Source: Saururus chinensis (Eukaryota; Streptophyta; Magnoliopsida; Piperales; Saururaceae). From it: DNA of 64,000 nucleotides. Numbering within the stretch: the first letter of the stretch is position 1; every line of letters starts with the position of its first letter. Positions 1 through 11,706 of the stretch are shown one piece after another. The translations under genes were made by a program, and so were the position numbers. The notes below the pieces were generated by a model. It did not search any database and was not told the origin of the DNA. It worked only from the letters and a program-made list of their open reading frames with translations. Location: contig CP141145.1 of assembly GCA_035235625.1 (NCBI GenBank), forward strand, positions 33,584,668 to 33,648,667, read 5' to 3'.

Positions 1-3000
1 TAAGACTGCCCACTCCAGATGCATAAGGAACCTTTTTCATTTCCTCAATCTCCATTCCACTTAAGTCACTCTTCTTTAGTTTGAATTGACTCCCAAGTGG
101 AACACTAACTGGCTTAGCATCCTTCATGTTGAACTTTGCAAGTACCTTCTCAATATACTTTTCTTGTGACACCCATAGCTTCCTAGCTTTCCTGTCACGC
201 TGAATAGACATACCTAAGATTTGCTTTGTTGGACCCAAATCCTTCATAGCAAAAGATTTGTTCAAACTCTTCTTCAGATTTGCAATCTTGGCACTATCCT
301 TCCCTACAATCAACATGTCATCAACATAAAGTAATAAGATTATGAAATCATTCTCACCAAACTGTTTGATGAAGACACAATGATCAGAAACAAATTTCTT
401 GTAGCCAATTCTTTCCATGAAAGACTCAAATTTCTTGTACCATTGTCTAGGAGCTTGTTTAAGGCCATACAAGCTCTTCTTCAATTTGCACACCATCTGT
501 TTCTTTCCCTTTACTACAAACCCTTCATGCTGCTCCATGTAGATTGTTTCATCCAAATCACCATGAAGAAATGCAGTCTTCACATCTAATTGTTCAACCT
601 CCAAGTCCATACTTGCAGCTAATGCCAAAGCAACTCTAATTGAAGACATTTTCACTACCAGAGCAAAGATTTCATCAAAATCAATGCCTTTCTTCTGGCC
701 AAAGCCCTTCACTACCAACCTTGCCTTATACCTTGGTTGTGAATTGTTCTCTTCATGCTTAATCCGGTAGACCCACTTATTCTTCAATGTTCTCCTCCCC
801 TTGGGAAGATTAACCAACTCATAGGTGTGGTTGTCATGCAGAGACTTCATCTCTTCTTCCATGGCTTTCATCCACTTCTCCTTCTCACTATGAGCTTTTG
901 CTTCACTGAAATTTTCTGGTTCACCACTTTCAGTGATTGTCACATATTCTGATGATGGGTATTTTGTAGAGGGAACTCTTTCTCGAGTGGACCTTCTCAT
1001 ATTTGTTGGCTCCCCCTGCTCAAAAACCTCTTGTTCCTGCTCAACACTATCATCATCAAAATAATCATCATTAGTCTCATGAATAATATCATCCTCACCT
1101 CCATTGTCACTAGGCAAAGATGTTGGTTCTTCAATCTCTGACTCTTCATCCTGAGTCACCTCATTTCCCTGAATTGAGGTTGATGGTTCATTTACTCTTG
1201 CAAGGCCTTGCTGAGTTTTCTTCTGAATGACTTCATCTTTTCCAAGATCTTCAACTGTTTGATCCTCTCTGAAAATAACATCTCTGCTGCGAATCACTTT
1301 TCTATTCTTCATATCCCACAGTTTGTATCCAAACTTGTCATTTCCATAACCCAGAAATATGCATTCTATAGATTTCTGATCGAACTTAGCCCTCTGTTCT
1401 TTAGGCACATGTGCAAATGCCTTGCACCCAAATACTCTCAAGTAAGAGTAATTCACATTTTTTCCACTCTAGACTCTCTCTGGTATGTCACTTTCCAAAG
1501 CATATGTGGGAGACCTGTTAATCAAGTAGCAAGCTGTATCCATTGCCTCACCCCAGAAGCTCTTAGGCAACTTTGCTGAAGATAACATACTTCTGATTCT
1601 CTCTGAGATTGTTCTATTCATCCTCTCAGCCACTCCATTGTGTTGGGGAGTATAAGGAACTGTCTTCTCATGCTTACTACAATACTCATCAAATTCTGTA
1701 GAACAGTATTCACCACCATTGTCACTTCTAAGGCACTTTAGTTGCTTACCAGTTTCTCTCTCAACCATGACATGAAAGTTCTTGAAGATGTCAAACACCT
1801 CACTCTTATTCTTCATGTCATAAGCCCATACCTTTCTAGAAGCATCATCAATGAAAGTAACATAATAACTAGAACCACCAAGAGATCTTACCTCCATAGG
1901 ACCACACACATCTGAATGCACCAACTCAAGAACTTCATATTTCCTTGAACTTGTACTAGCAAAAGATGTACTGTGTTGCTTGCCCATCAAACAATGATCA
2001 CAAGGGCTAATTGAAGTACCCTTGACCTTAGAAAGCAGATTTTGCTTCTTCAGAACCTCTAGCCCCTTCTCACTCAAGTGACCCAATCGACGATGCCACA
2101 AGTCAATAGTGAACTCATCTGAGGAGACATTAACCTCCCCTTGAACTAGATTAGTTTCAATCTTGTATAAGCTCCAGCACTTCTTTCCCTTAGCCACAAC
2201 TAGAGAACCTTTTACCAATTTACACACTCCCTGAGAGAAGTGTGACCCAAAGCCTTCATCATCAAGTACACCTGTAGACAATAAATTCATTCTGAGATCT
2301 GGAATATGCCTAACATTCTTCAGCCATAACCTGTAACCTGTGTTAGTCACAATATGCACATCACCCTGACCAATAATCTTCGAGGTACCACTATTGCCCA
2401 TCTTCACTAACCCCAAATTTGCTGATTGGTAGGTAGAAAAGAGATCCTGGTTAGGAGTAGCATGGAATGATGCACCTGAGTCAACTACCTAACTAGCATC
2501 ACAACTGGCTGCTAAGCATTTCTTCTCACAATCAACCATAATTACCAAGTCATCCTGAATAACATTGGTATCTTGTCCACCCTTTTCATTGTTGTCTTTC
2601 TTTTTCTGATCTTTCTTGAGTTTCCAACAGTCCTTCTTAATATGACTTGTCTTGTCGCAATAGTAGCACTTCAAGTTCTTCCTAGACTTGGATTTGCTTC
2701 TATTATTGTCTCTTTTAAAACTGTCATTGGTTTTTGATCTACCCCTATTTTCCTCTGATACTAAGGCTTCAGACCCATAAGCTGGCTTCAAAGACTTTCT
2801 TCTCAGTTCTTCATTCAATAGACTGCTTGTCACTATAGCCATTGTCAACTTCCCATCTGGAGCTGAATTGTTTAAGGAAATAACCAGTGTCTCCCAACTG
2901 TCTGGCAAGGAACTAAGAAGTAGAATAGCTTGCCACTCATATCTAAAGTCATCTTCATTCTAGCAAGTTAGCTGATTATACTCTTCATTTCATTCAGGTG

Positions 3001-3330
3001 TTCCCCAATACTGCCTCCATCCTTAAACTTCAAATTGACTAATTTCTTTATCAGAAAAGTTTTGTTACCTGCAGTCTTTCTTTCATATACTTCAGCAAGC
3101 TTATCCCAAATTGCCTTTGCAGACAATTCATCGGCAATATGGTGGTACACAACTTCATCCACACACTGTCTCAAACAAGTCATAGCCTTTCGATCTAGTT
3201 TGGTCCAATCTTTCTCAGTTATCTCTGTAGGTTTTACACCTGTAATAGGGTCATACAAATCCTTAGAATAAAGGAGATCTATCATTTTCCCCTTCCAATA
3301 ATTCCAATTGTTTCCATCAAGAGAAACCAT
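1..3330 (-). pseudogene. Copia gag-pol polyprotein, broken
   Basis: Gag starts at the ATG at 3330 (MVSLDGNNW) and includes a CCHC zinc knuckle (CYYCDKTSHIKKDC, about 2640-2680). The protease active-site region (VDSGAS) is near 2475. The GAG-pre-integrase HHCC motif (WHRRLGH ... CDHC) lies near 2090-2000. The integrase D,D,E residues appear in HSDVCGP, RSDNGGEY and NGVAER. RT follows, with YVDD at about 320-335, and the frame runs off the window at base 1. Breaks seen: an in-frame stop near 2957, a one-base frameshift near 2945, a stop at about 2490 just before the protease motif, and a stop at 1469-1471 after the integrase core. The RT part from 1468 to 1 reads open. Known of the family: a polyprotein cleaved by its own protease. 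Inference: non-functional as written. Confidence 0.88.
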
Positions 3331-3376
3331 CTTTATATATTTATCTTCTACTATTATTGAAATACAAAATAACCCA

Positions 3377-3390
3377 GCTCCGATACCACT
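3377..3390 (-). other. Primer-binding site of the copia element
   Basis: The minus strand reads TGGTATCGGAGC directly inside the LTR. This matches the usual plant PBS complementary to the 3' end of initiator tRNA-Met, with one change from the common TGGTATCAGAGC. Confidence 0.8.
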
Positions 3391-4066
3391 TGTTAGGATG
3401 TTCTATAGGAAATCCCTTATGTCCAACTCGTATTTCAATAAAATATATATGCAGCAAATATATCACCAAATAAACCAAACAAAGTAGATAAAGAGACACA
3501 GAATTTTAACGTGGAAAAACCCCTCAAATCAAGGGTAAAAAACCACAGGGCGAATTAACCCAATCAAGCAATCCACTATGATAAGGTTTAATACAACCAA
3601 TCACTCTTACAGATCAATTTCTTTATCATAAAGATAAACTAAAAACATAGAGTATGGAAAACCTGAGAAGTCGCTGAGTCTTCTCTTTTTTTCCCCTTGT
3701 ACAAAAACTGCACCCTTAAACTCTGAAAAATTAATCTAAGAAAACTAGAATAAAGACGATGAGAATCTCCCGATTCGGTGTTGCTTGCCAACACAAAAAA
3801 CCTCTCACAGAGTTGCCTTCCACTTTCCCTGTTTACGCACACAAGCAAAGGAAAAACTTTTCGTCTCTATTTTGTTTTGTGCATACAGGAATATTTGTCC
3901 GTTTCGTTTTACGCTCACACCGGATTTCGCCTCGGGTTCGTTTAATATATACCATGCCACTTTTCTGAAATCGTCTTGTGATATGATTTTTCTATAGTGT
4001 CTATCATAAACGCGGAACCGAAAAAAAAACGCGTTTTTTACTATACACGTTTTACATCCTGCTGCC
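3391..4066 (-). repeat. 5' LTR of the copia element
   Basis: In plus-strand terms the LTR begins TGTTAGGATG at 3391, immediately next to the primer-binding site, and ends near a degenerate inverted copy (CATCCTGCTG) at about 4060-4070. The outer boundary is therefore approximate. A TATA-like AT stretch on the minus strand lies near 3940-3955. A region near 3480-3560 resembles the transcribed R/U5 part of Tnt1-like LTRs. Confidence 0.75.
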
Positions 4067-4454
4067 TCTAGAATTTGGACTGGGCATTCAATTCATGGGT
4101 GGGGCCCACTCATGGGGTGGACCCCAAACCACAGCAAAAATGGCCATCTGCCGTACTCATAAAGACGAGTCTTGGTGCCGAGAGTTGGTACAATGGCGCG
4201 AAATGCATGCACAGAATCGTCTTGAGCTCGCAACTGGGCTCGTTGTGATTGCAAGGCACACATTTCCCTTTGGCCTTTTGCATCACAAAGGGATGGGTCA
4301 ACAAAACCCATTTTCAAGGGTTTTAGGAGAGAATGTATTGACGTGGAGGGGAACAACACAAGATTGATATGTCCCTCCTCCAATCACCTCCCCTCCCTCC
4401 AATCCAAACAAAACAAAACAAATGGTACTAGAATAGTGTTTGTTTCTTTGACGA

Positions 4455-4552
4455 TAGAGGAAACTGTTCATTGAGTCCTGGTCCCCCATTAAGAAGAAGA
4501 AGAAACCATTGTTCCTTGAGTCCTGGTCCCCCATTAAGAAGAAGAAGAAACA
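4455..4552. repeat. Two-copy direct repeat, period about 48 bp
   Basis: The phrase TTGAGTCCTGGTCCCCCATT followed by an (AAG)n run occurs twice in tandem with almost no change. It looks like a simple tandem duplication, with no coding content. Confidence 0.8.
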
Positions 4553-4666
4553 TAACAAGGCAAATTTGGCTTAGCCAGCAGATTCCCCCCTACTTGTATC
4601 ACTATCTCCATGTGTTGTCCGGACAGATTTCAGCCTCATAAACAGTTTACTATATTAAATGAGGCT

Positions 4667-4842
4667 TGTTTATATGGGCCTGAGCTTACACGCGCGACTG
4701 CATGAGCCCATGCTTTTAGGACCGTTTGATTTAAATCCAATAGCCTATGTTATTTAAGGGGTATTTGATCTCTAAAAAATATGAGTAATCTTATTTTAAT
4801 CCGATGACCCTACTCACAGGTGAGCCTAGGCTTATGCTATAT
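4667..4842. mobile_element. Foldback MITE (family with copies at 11185 and 37712)
   Basis: The left end (TTTATATGGGCCTGAGCT) and right end (TGAGCCTAGGCTTATGC) are degenerate inverted repeats, and the interior contains the TTTAAATCCAATAGCC type motif shared with the copies at 11185-11345 and 37712-37822. It has no coding capacity. Confidence 0.5.
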
Positions 4843-5978
4843 TAAATTTAGTCATATATAAGCTGTGCAATATGCACTAATCATGTTTTCTACATTTGTA
4901 ATTATTCATTTTACAATTTCCTATAAAAATTCGAGTGTCTATAGCAGGTTTAGAGTTAAGGAGTAAAGGAAGTATTGATATGAGTGGATACAAGGTACAT
5001 GCTAGGCTACCCAAAGCCGGATCAAGCAAGCAAATGTACATCACTATATCCCCGTATGCCCAATTTTAATAGTCTTATATATTTCTTCAAAATAAATTAG
5101 AACTGGTCTAATTTTTAAATTTTAAATTGAAGTATTAATATGAGACGAGCAATACTTAACCGCTAACACAACGTATTAATGAACTTATGGGGTGTTGAAG
5201 GGATGGCTGCAACCACGCTTCAAGAAACAGAGGTTCTAAGTTCAAATACTCGCCCTGTTAGCTACTCATTTGAGATTATATCCCTATTTACCCAGGTAGA
5301 CCTTGTATGTAGTTAAGGTGAAGGGTTACCACTTTGTCACCTATTTATATATATACCGTAAATACTAGATATTTACAATTGTATTAAGAGGGGTAGACTA
5401 GCTAAAACAAGGGGTGAGAAATCTCTCACCCTCACAAAAATAGTAGCTGAATACGATACTAAGTGGCCAACTATCGTGCCCCTTTTAACCGGGTCCTATA
5501 AAGAATTGGACACTCGTTAAGAAAAAAGAAAAAATAACATGCAAAGAAAACACAACGATAAACAAATTAAAGTTGGGACATCATCTTCGTAGTTGGAGTA
5601 AATGATGGATTACGTCTCCTACGTGTATTGTATTGGCCGTATCTCTTTGAAAGACAAGAGGGGACGAAGGGCCAAGACAACCAATGAATACGCCAGAAAG
5701 GAGTCTCTGTTTCGGCAGAAGGCCGCGGGGCCCACGGTTCTTCTGTGCCCCGGCGGCTTTGGCATAACAAAGAGAATCTTCTCCTCATTGGCCCATTCAA
5801 CCGTTTCCAAAATATCTATTGGCTCGTTCTCACGGGTCCCACTGGGGACCCCACATGTTTCATCCTATAACGGTGCGGCTGTACGTAAATAAGATGAGTC
5901 TCTCGTAGAATTGTACACCACCGAATCGGCTGGGCCGCCTTATCCCTGAAACCCGACTGTGGGACGACCATATCCCGA

Positions 5979-6297
5979 CACGTGTGCTCGAGCGGTGGGA
6001 CCCGCGTTTATGGGTGAGTTGTCTTAGTAGACGTACGATATTCGCCTACGAAGTGGCTGACGTGTCTGGCACTAGGACGTAGGTGCATGGAATTGGGGAA
6101 GGCGACAAAGTAGGGGTCCGAAAGGGAGGAGAGTGCCCTCTACGTGGCCGGCGCAACGACTGTCTGCATGCTCCAGCCCGGGGTCCATATGCCACGTGAA
6201 CGCTACGTCTTCTGTGGGTCCCGCAGGTTTCGCGTAAACAGAGGAAGCCGAATCTCCCTCATCTCGTCTCCACCAATCATATGCGTCCTCCCACGTG
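5979..6297 (+). promoter_or_regulatory. Cluster of three G-boxes (CACGTG)
   Basis: Perfect CACGTG palindromes lie at 5979-5984, 6193-6198 and 6292-6297, all within 470 bp upstream of the ATG at 6448. In plants this core is bound by bZIP and bHLH factors (ABA and light responses). That these sites control the downstream gene is inference from position. Confidence 0.6.
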
Positions 6298-6447
6298 GGT
6301 CAATTGGCCCCCACCACTCGCCTCTCCCTCTTCTTTTTTACTCCCTTTTTTCTGTCCCCCCTACAGCTCCAGGCCCTCTTGCATATTTGCCTCCTCTCTT
6401 TCTCTGTGGACCAAATTTTGTTTTCGATCGATCCCTTTTCAGTTTTC

Positions 6448-7000
6448 ATGGCAAATCACTCATCAGCTTCCTACATACACATGGTAACGCGTTGATTGTG
6501 ATCCTTTGATCATGTTTTGATGATATATATTGGTCTTCTTCGGCTGTTTTACTCCGTGTTTGTTCTTCCTTCTGTGATCAGTGATCGTCTGTTTGATCGT
6601 GCGAGTACGTTTTGTGTACAGGTGCAGCATCTGATCGAAAAGTGTCTTCTCTTCCACATGAACAAAGAAGAGTGCGTGGAAGCTCTCTCTAAGCACGCTA
6701 ATATCAAGCCAGTTATCACTTCCACTGGTAAGTGTACTGCCGTCTACTCCTTCTTGAGCTTGTTGTGATGGATCAAAGTTGTTTTTACTGTTCCTGTGAT
6801 CATATTTTCGGATTCTGTGAAATGAATGAAACATGGGTGGTTATGTCGCTCCTGTAGTGTGGCAAGAACTGGAGAAAGAGAACGTGAAGTTCTTCGAAGC
6901 ATACACCCGGCACAGGGAGGACAGACTGTCGGAAAAGGAAACGAGGGAGAGGATCCTGAAGATGCTGGCTGAATCCACCGGAGATTCAGACGAAGACTAG
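6448..7000 (+). CDS. Small plant-specific TIGR01589-domain protein (three exons)
   Basis: Exons: 6448-6483, 6622-6727 and 6858-7000, joined by GT-AG introns (GTAACG...ACAG; GTAAGT...GTAG), giving 94 residues. Exon 1 is only 12 codons (ending SASYIHM) and flows directly into VQHLIEKCLLF, the signature start of the uncharacterised plant domain TIGR01589 (A_thal_3526). The domain spans about residues 8-66 and ends near TSTVWQELEKEN...FFEAY. The tail is charged and acidic (ESTGDSDED). There is no signal peptide or membrane segment, and the biochemical function is unknown. In public annotations this family is often mislabelled 'angiotensin-converting enzyme 2'; nothing here resembles that peptidase. 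The start was chosen because it makes the conserved N-terminus and the short first exon. Confidence 0.9.
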
Positions 7001-7510
7001 TACTAAGCGCTGACAGGGGACTGATCGACATGGCGTGTGGAGGTGGAAGACCAAGTATGGCTGGCAAGGTCAATGGCTCATGGGGGTAGTAAGGGTAGAT
7101 CACACGATTCATCACCAACCAGATCAGTCCTATAGCAAGGAAAGGTTATTCATGATGGCAAAGAACATCCAGACAGAGAGAGTCCGAGATTCCCAGGTGT
7201 GCCCAAAGAGAATATACTGCACGTTCTCCTTGTGTGCAAAAACGCTATGCAGAGGATTCATGTATGTTCATGCTACGTGGATTTCACTACTTGTGATTAT
7301 TGAATTAATCAATTTGTGCTTGTAATTATTTATATGTTACATTTATGAATATCAAAAGACATTGAAATTATGACATTAATTAGTTGATTAGAGAGTTTAA
7401 TAATCTGAGAAGGGTTGCCAGGCTTAGTGGCTAGCTCCGGAAGAAGAGGGCCGGGGGTCGTTGTCTTCATCTTTTCCGGGAAAGTAGCTTCTAATTTAGA
7501 CCACGATAAC
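7001..7510. other. 3' UTR and downstream region of the TIGR01589 gene
   Basis: The GC-rich stretch to about 7270, followed by AT-rich TTGTGCTTGTAATTATT near 7310-7330, is consistent with a 3' UTR and polyadenylation zone. I see no other gene. Confidence 0.5.
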
Positions 7511-7518
7511 GATGGCAG

Positions 7519-7875
7519 TAGGGTTGCATTTTAGTTTGGGTCAAGTCGGGTTATGGGTTATGCAAGTCCCGACTAAGGACAAAATTAAAAAAGATAAAAA
7601 TTAAAATAAAAACAAAGATTATATTTTGGGTTGAATTGGTTATAATAATTTTAATTTAATTAATATTATATTAGTTCAGTTTTATCTATAAAAAAATTTA
7701 TACCATAATTTTGTAGGTTAATTTGGAATTTAAGCTGGTTTTAGAATTTTTCACATATTAAACCCGAACCACCCTAAAAATTACTAGAGCATTTTTTCTT
7801 ACCCGACCCAACCCAAATTAAACTCGGGATAATTTCATCTACATCAAATAGGTCCAGGTTTTGAATACAACCTTA
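7519..7875. mobile_element. hAT-like MITE, 357 bp
   Basis: The left end TAGGGTTGCATTTTAGTTTG and the right end (inverted: TAAGGTTGTATTCAAAACCT) form terminal inverted repeats. Flanks GATGGCAG (7511-7518) and AATGGCAA (7876-7883) are a 6-of-8 matching 8-bp target duplication, the size expected for hAT. The interior is AT-rich and repeats CGGGTT / AACCCGA motifs near both ends. No transposase. Confidence 0.75.
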
Positions 7876-7883
7876 AATGGCAA

Positions 7884-8865
7884 GATCTAGGTGGATCGAT
7901 GCTCACCATGAAACGTAATTCTCTTAATGACTTTTTTCAAGTGTATTTGTATCGAATGGTTCGTGCCTATTTTAGTTCATATTAAATACATTATCGATAC
8001 ATATTTGTATTTATGGTTATCAATATTATTATTCATATGGATACGACCTTCCATACTTGTAATATATATTCTATCATTATTATAATGGTGACTTGACGAC
8101 CGATGCTCATGTCGGACCTACGTTGTATGTACCCTGCACTTGTGGGTGAGCTTTTCCTGTGCTTTGCTTTTCCTTACCACGCACGTGTCTTGACCACTTC
8201 GTATGCCTTCATGAACGCTCTTCCTTTCTTTGCCTTAAGGCCTCTTGAAATTTTATTTGCTTGGTTAGTGGTTTAAGTTTCTTCTCCGTTTTCATCACAT
8301 AGTCTCTCATGTTTTCTATGAGATCATGTGACTGAATCATTTGAGTTCATTTTGAAGGTAATTATGCCCAGAATCAGTTAAATTCTCTTTAACAATACAT
8401 ACCCAACACAAGGCAAAGTTATCAACCGCTATACCAGAGTTACAAATCCAGAGCAAAGGGATTTTTTTTTACTGTGACCATGGTACGCTGGTCTTGGCAT
8501 GGTACACACAGACCTAAGTAATAAACTTTGTGGAAAGTTAAAAAAAAAGATATTTTTACTCTATTTTTTTCTACACCAAAACTTTAGTCTATCTTTTCTC
8601 TACCAAAATTTTACCCCACTAAGAAAAATAGATCTCCCTATTGTTATGCGAGACACCTTTCCCAATCCAATTAAAAGGTGAAGTAAAATTTTAGTAGAAA
8701 TATCAGCTTTAAAAAAAGGAACATATGCGTCATGCTAGGCATTGCATCGAATACTAGTAGAAAGAAATTAAGATTAATTGGAAGAGCCTGGCGTCAATTT
8801 TTCCATGCATGTAATTATTAGACTAATTTTTTTTATTCACCCTCAAGTGACCACTATTATTGATG
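7884..8865. other. Intergenic, no recognised feature
   Basis: AT-rich sequence with short open frames only; nothing recognisable. Confidence 0.5.
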
Positions 8866-8965
8866 TAATGATACATTAATTGCTCCATTTGATTTTTTAA
8901 AATAAACTAAATTTAATTTATTTTAAAAAATTAAATGTAGCTATTAATCTCGGACAAATGGAGCA
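8866..8965. mobile_element. Stowaway-like MITE
   Basis: A ~100-bp near-perfect palindrome: ACATTAATTGCTCCATTTGA on the left and an inverted version ending GGACAAATGGAGCA on the right, with the core TTTTAAAATAAACTAAATTT. The same family occurs at 17455-17566, 35929-36035 and 61484-61587. Confidence 0.7.
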
Positions 8966-9861
8966 CTATACAAAATGGCCAATATATGCATCTCTATATG
9001 CTAGAACCCCAGTAAGTCACCTCAAACAGGTCATGAAGTGATAAGCATTGTACTGTTTCCTATCAAATAGAGCTACAGATTAGTGTGTTTGATTATGAAA
9101 ACGGTCCTAATTATTGTACCTTCCATGACCCTAGAAAGCTGCAATTCCCTGCCATACTCGTGCTAGTCACATGATCTAATAGCTGGAGTGGGAAGTACGG
9201 AGAGGGAACTTGACATAGAAAATGAGGTAAGCAGTTAACACGCTGAAAACTGAAAGTTTACAGTGATAACACCAGCAGAGAAGAGCGTAGCAAAAATTAT
9301 TAGGTTCCAACATGTTTCAGGCAAGGATCCGATGGGATGGAGTTTCTTCTGCGTTCTGTCAACTCGGCCCTTGTTTTGACGAAAGGACAGGGATAGCTGG
9401 TTGTGCTTGTTACCGAATAATTGGATGCAAATCAGGCCGTGACTCCGATGAGTCCGATCCCTTGAATATGACAATTTCATTCCATGGCAATTCGTACAAA
9501 AGTAAAGCTGGCATGCGGACCCCAGCAGCATAATTTGAATATTAATGTCCATAAATTCGAACATTTTTTAATTAGATCGGCCATCTGATGGAACAATAAT
9601 TAGACTCGAGAGGGAGATGCATGGTGGTCCTTTATGTATTAGGACGACAACTTGTGTACTCCCTTTTTTAAAGAAAGAAGAGCTTACAAGAAGCCAGAGG
9701 AGAACTCCATTGACAAACGCAAAGTGAAGAATTGAGGAACTCAAGACCTTTGTCGGTCCACACATGAGGGTACGGGAACATATTTGATCTTCTAGCAAGG
9801 TAGTCAAGAAAGCTAAACTAGTGCATAGCTCCCCTGAGATCACGTTCGCAAAAGGAATTGA
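8966..9861. other. Intergenic, with possible downstream remnant of the non-LTR element
   Basis: Nothing firmly recognised. The minus-strand open frame at 9568-9843 lies just beyond the RNase H fragment and may be its decayed 3' part, but I cannot show homology. Confidence 0.4.
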
Positions 9862-10140
9862 TCACCGAAAGGAGATCAGATCACAGAAAAAATTGATCAC
9901 CGAAAGACAGTCTCCCTCAAGGCTCAAAGACGACCCCTTCCATTCTCCATTGATGGCAAAAATTGCATAGACAAGCGTAAGAGTCTTAGCCTCATCAGCA
10001 AAAAGGACATCCATCCCCTGATTGCAACCACCAACCAACACCTCCCTATTGGAGTCACAAGTGTAGAAATTAACACCCGATCTCTGGAAATAATCAAAGG
10101 CTGCACCGTCCACATGAATCTTGATCTTACTCCAAGGGGG
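9862..10140 (-). pseudogene. RNase H-like domain fragment of a non-LTR (LINE-type) retrotransposon
   Basis: The minus strand reads WSKIKIHVDGAAFDYFQRSG followed by a VLVGG motif, an ADEAKTLTLVYA helix and LEGDCLSVINFF. The DGA...DEA...GD pattern is that of the plant RNase H domain (RVT_3) found at the C-terminus of LINE polyproteins and their host-derived relatives. The usual substrate-binding acidic positions are partly visible. Nothing upstream looks like a matching reverse transcriptase, so this is an orphan fragment. Function is presumably lost. Confidence 0.65.
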
Positions 10141-10492
10141 TGGGGGGAAGCAGGAAGGACGGCCCTAAGAATATTTTCCATTGTTTGTTGTTGAGAGCTT
10201 TTGATAATACCAAGAACATACAAATATTTGATCGGGAGTGGAGGATATGATCAGGTAAAATTGGAAACAATATAATGTAAAAATTGGGCCAATGTTATGT
10301 GGCTTATATGTAATAACTTACAGAAATATTTTAATGAGTTAGGATAACTACTAGGTGTGTATATGGTGTCTATTTGTCAAGTATCTCACTGTACTAAAAT
10401 AGACATTATTATTTTTTGTCTATCCCTGATGTGAACAACTAAAGACAACGGTTGACAAGGGTTACCTGTGATCTCAATTGTCCGTGTCTACC

Positions 10493-10541
<49 letters not shown>

Positions 10542-11184
10542 TCTTTTTCTCTCTCTATTTATTTATTTCTTTTTCTCTCTATATATATAGGAAAAAGGTA
10601 AGCTCAAGTTAAGATAAAAGAGTTTACTATGTTAATTTTTAAACTATTGATCTTACTAATATTTTTTTAGTGTGAGACCAAAGAAAATAAAAGGAGTATC
10701 AAAAACTTAGGTGACCATAAATTTTGGGCCGATTTGGACATATGGGCTATCTTTATCTAGCGCTTCAATTTCACAATAAAATCAACAGTTGAGATTATAT
10801 TTTCTACTTTAGGTATTTAAAGTTGTATAATAAGTGGGAAACCAATTAAGATTTAAATATCTTATTTGAAGATATGGGTTTACAAAATTTGAGGTTATTT
10901 CAATATGTATGACTATTTATTTAAACTACATTAAATTTTAAATCATTGATTTGAGGTTGAAACTTTGATGCGTCTTAATGAACGGGTATCACTTATCAAA
11001 ATTGGCCCAAAATATTTTAATATCTTTTTTATATGATTTGTCACACATCCCTCTTGATCACATATTCCCATTTAATGTGGCCTATAAAAATAAACTCTCT
11101 AAAATTTTCAATATGATATAGAGTTTATCAAATTAACTTGATACTACCATTTCTCTTTTATATATATATATATATATAGTCCCG
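10141..11184. other. Intergenic, AT-rich
   Basis: Apart from the CT microsatellite and a short (TA)n at about 11158-11178, I see no gene or element. Confidence 0.5.
10495..10536. repeat. (CT)n microsatellite
   Basis: About 21 uninterrupted CT units, followed by an imperfect CT/T-rich tail to about 10580. Confidence 0.97.
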
Positions 11185-11345
11185 TTTATATGAGCCCGAG
11201 CTCACGCACGTCGGCGTGCGCCCGGTCTCATTTGGCCGTCAGATTTATATCCGACGGCCCATCAAACTCACGGGGCATTTAAACCCTTGAGTTTGATAAG
11301 CCGTTGGATATAAATCCGATGGCTCAATGAGCCCAGGCTCATATT
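11185..11345. mobile_element. Foldback MITE with long inverted arms
   Basis: The left arm (from TATATGAGCCCGAGCTCACG, through GATTTATATCCGACGGCC, to CATCAAACTCA) is mirrored by a right arm (TGAGTTTGATAAGCCGTTGG ... GAGCCCAGGCTCATAT), leaving a short loop near 11270-11287. Nearly the whole element could form a hairpin. It carries no gene. Degenerate relatives sit at 4667-4842 and 37712-37822. Confidence 0.75.
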
Positions 11346-11706
11346 AACTTTTTCCATATATATAACTTGTGTTAAATTACTAACTTACGCTACATAATTA
11401 GTCTTCTTAAAAAGATTGTGAAAAATACATGTCATAGGCTCACATGTCTTCCATAGCAGTATTATTTATTTATTAGATGAGATTAATTATTATTATAACT
11501 TATTTTTTTATCAATTTTTTTACTGACCACTTTTAGTTTGAAAACAAAGTAGTCTATATTGAATTTTTAACTTTATTTTACTTGTGTGTATTTTTGTCTG
11601 TTCTTTACGAATATATACGGACAGACAAATATATAGTCTACATAAAAATAAACAACTGTGAATATGTCTTATCTGTATTCGTTTCCATCCGTTTACAAAC
11701 CTAACA
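11346..11706 (-). mobile_element. Truncated hAT-like element related to 28536-28995
   Basis: Read against the reverse complement of 28536-28995, the order of shared blocks matches: TTAAATTACTAAC, AAGATTGTGAAAAATACAT, CTCACATGTCTT, then a terminal CATCCGTTTACAAACCTA. One end is missing where it abuts the foldback element at 11345. It is more decayed than the 28-kb copy. Confidence 0.65.

Larger units (their letters stand above)
1..4066 (-). mobile_element. Ty1/copia (Tnt1-like) LTR retrotransposon, partial
   Basis: The minus strand carries, in order, one LTR (about 4066 down to 3391), a primer-binding site, gag, protease, integrase and reverse transcriptase. The gag-protease-integrase-RT order is that of Ty1/copia, not gypsy. 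The element runs off the window at base 1 inside the RT/RNase H region, so the second LTR is not visible and no target duplication can be tested. Coding sequence is mostly readable but has several stops and at least one frameshift, so this copy is probably dead. Similar domain wording (GAG-pre-integrase, CCHC knuckle, YVDD) is typical of Tnt1-94-like Pol proteins. Confidence 0.93.
4067..5970. other. Intergenic DNA left of the TIGR01589 gene
   Basis: I see no gene here. The overlapping open frames on both strands at 4093-4383 have no recognisable domain. It contains a short direct repeat at 4455-4552 and a foldback-type MITE at 4667-4842. Base composition changes from GC-rich (4080-4360) to AT-rich (4840-5560) and back to GC-rich near 5600-6300. 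Confidence 0.6.

Noticed and set aside
4093-4383. Overlapping open frames on both strands
   Set aside because: No motif, no splice context, and partly explained by the GC-rich stretch.
6144-6509. 121-codon open frame over the G-box region
   Set aside because: Starts at GTG and is in a different frame from the TIGR01589 exon; GC-rich promoter DNA.
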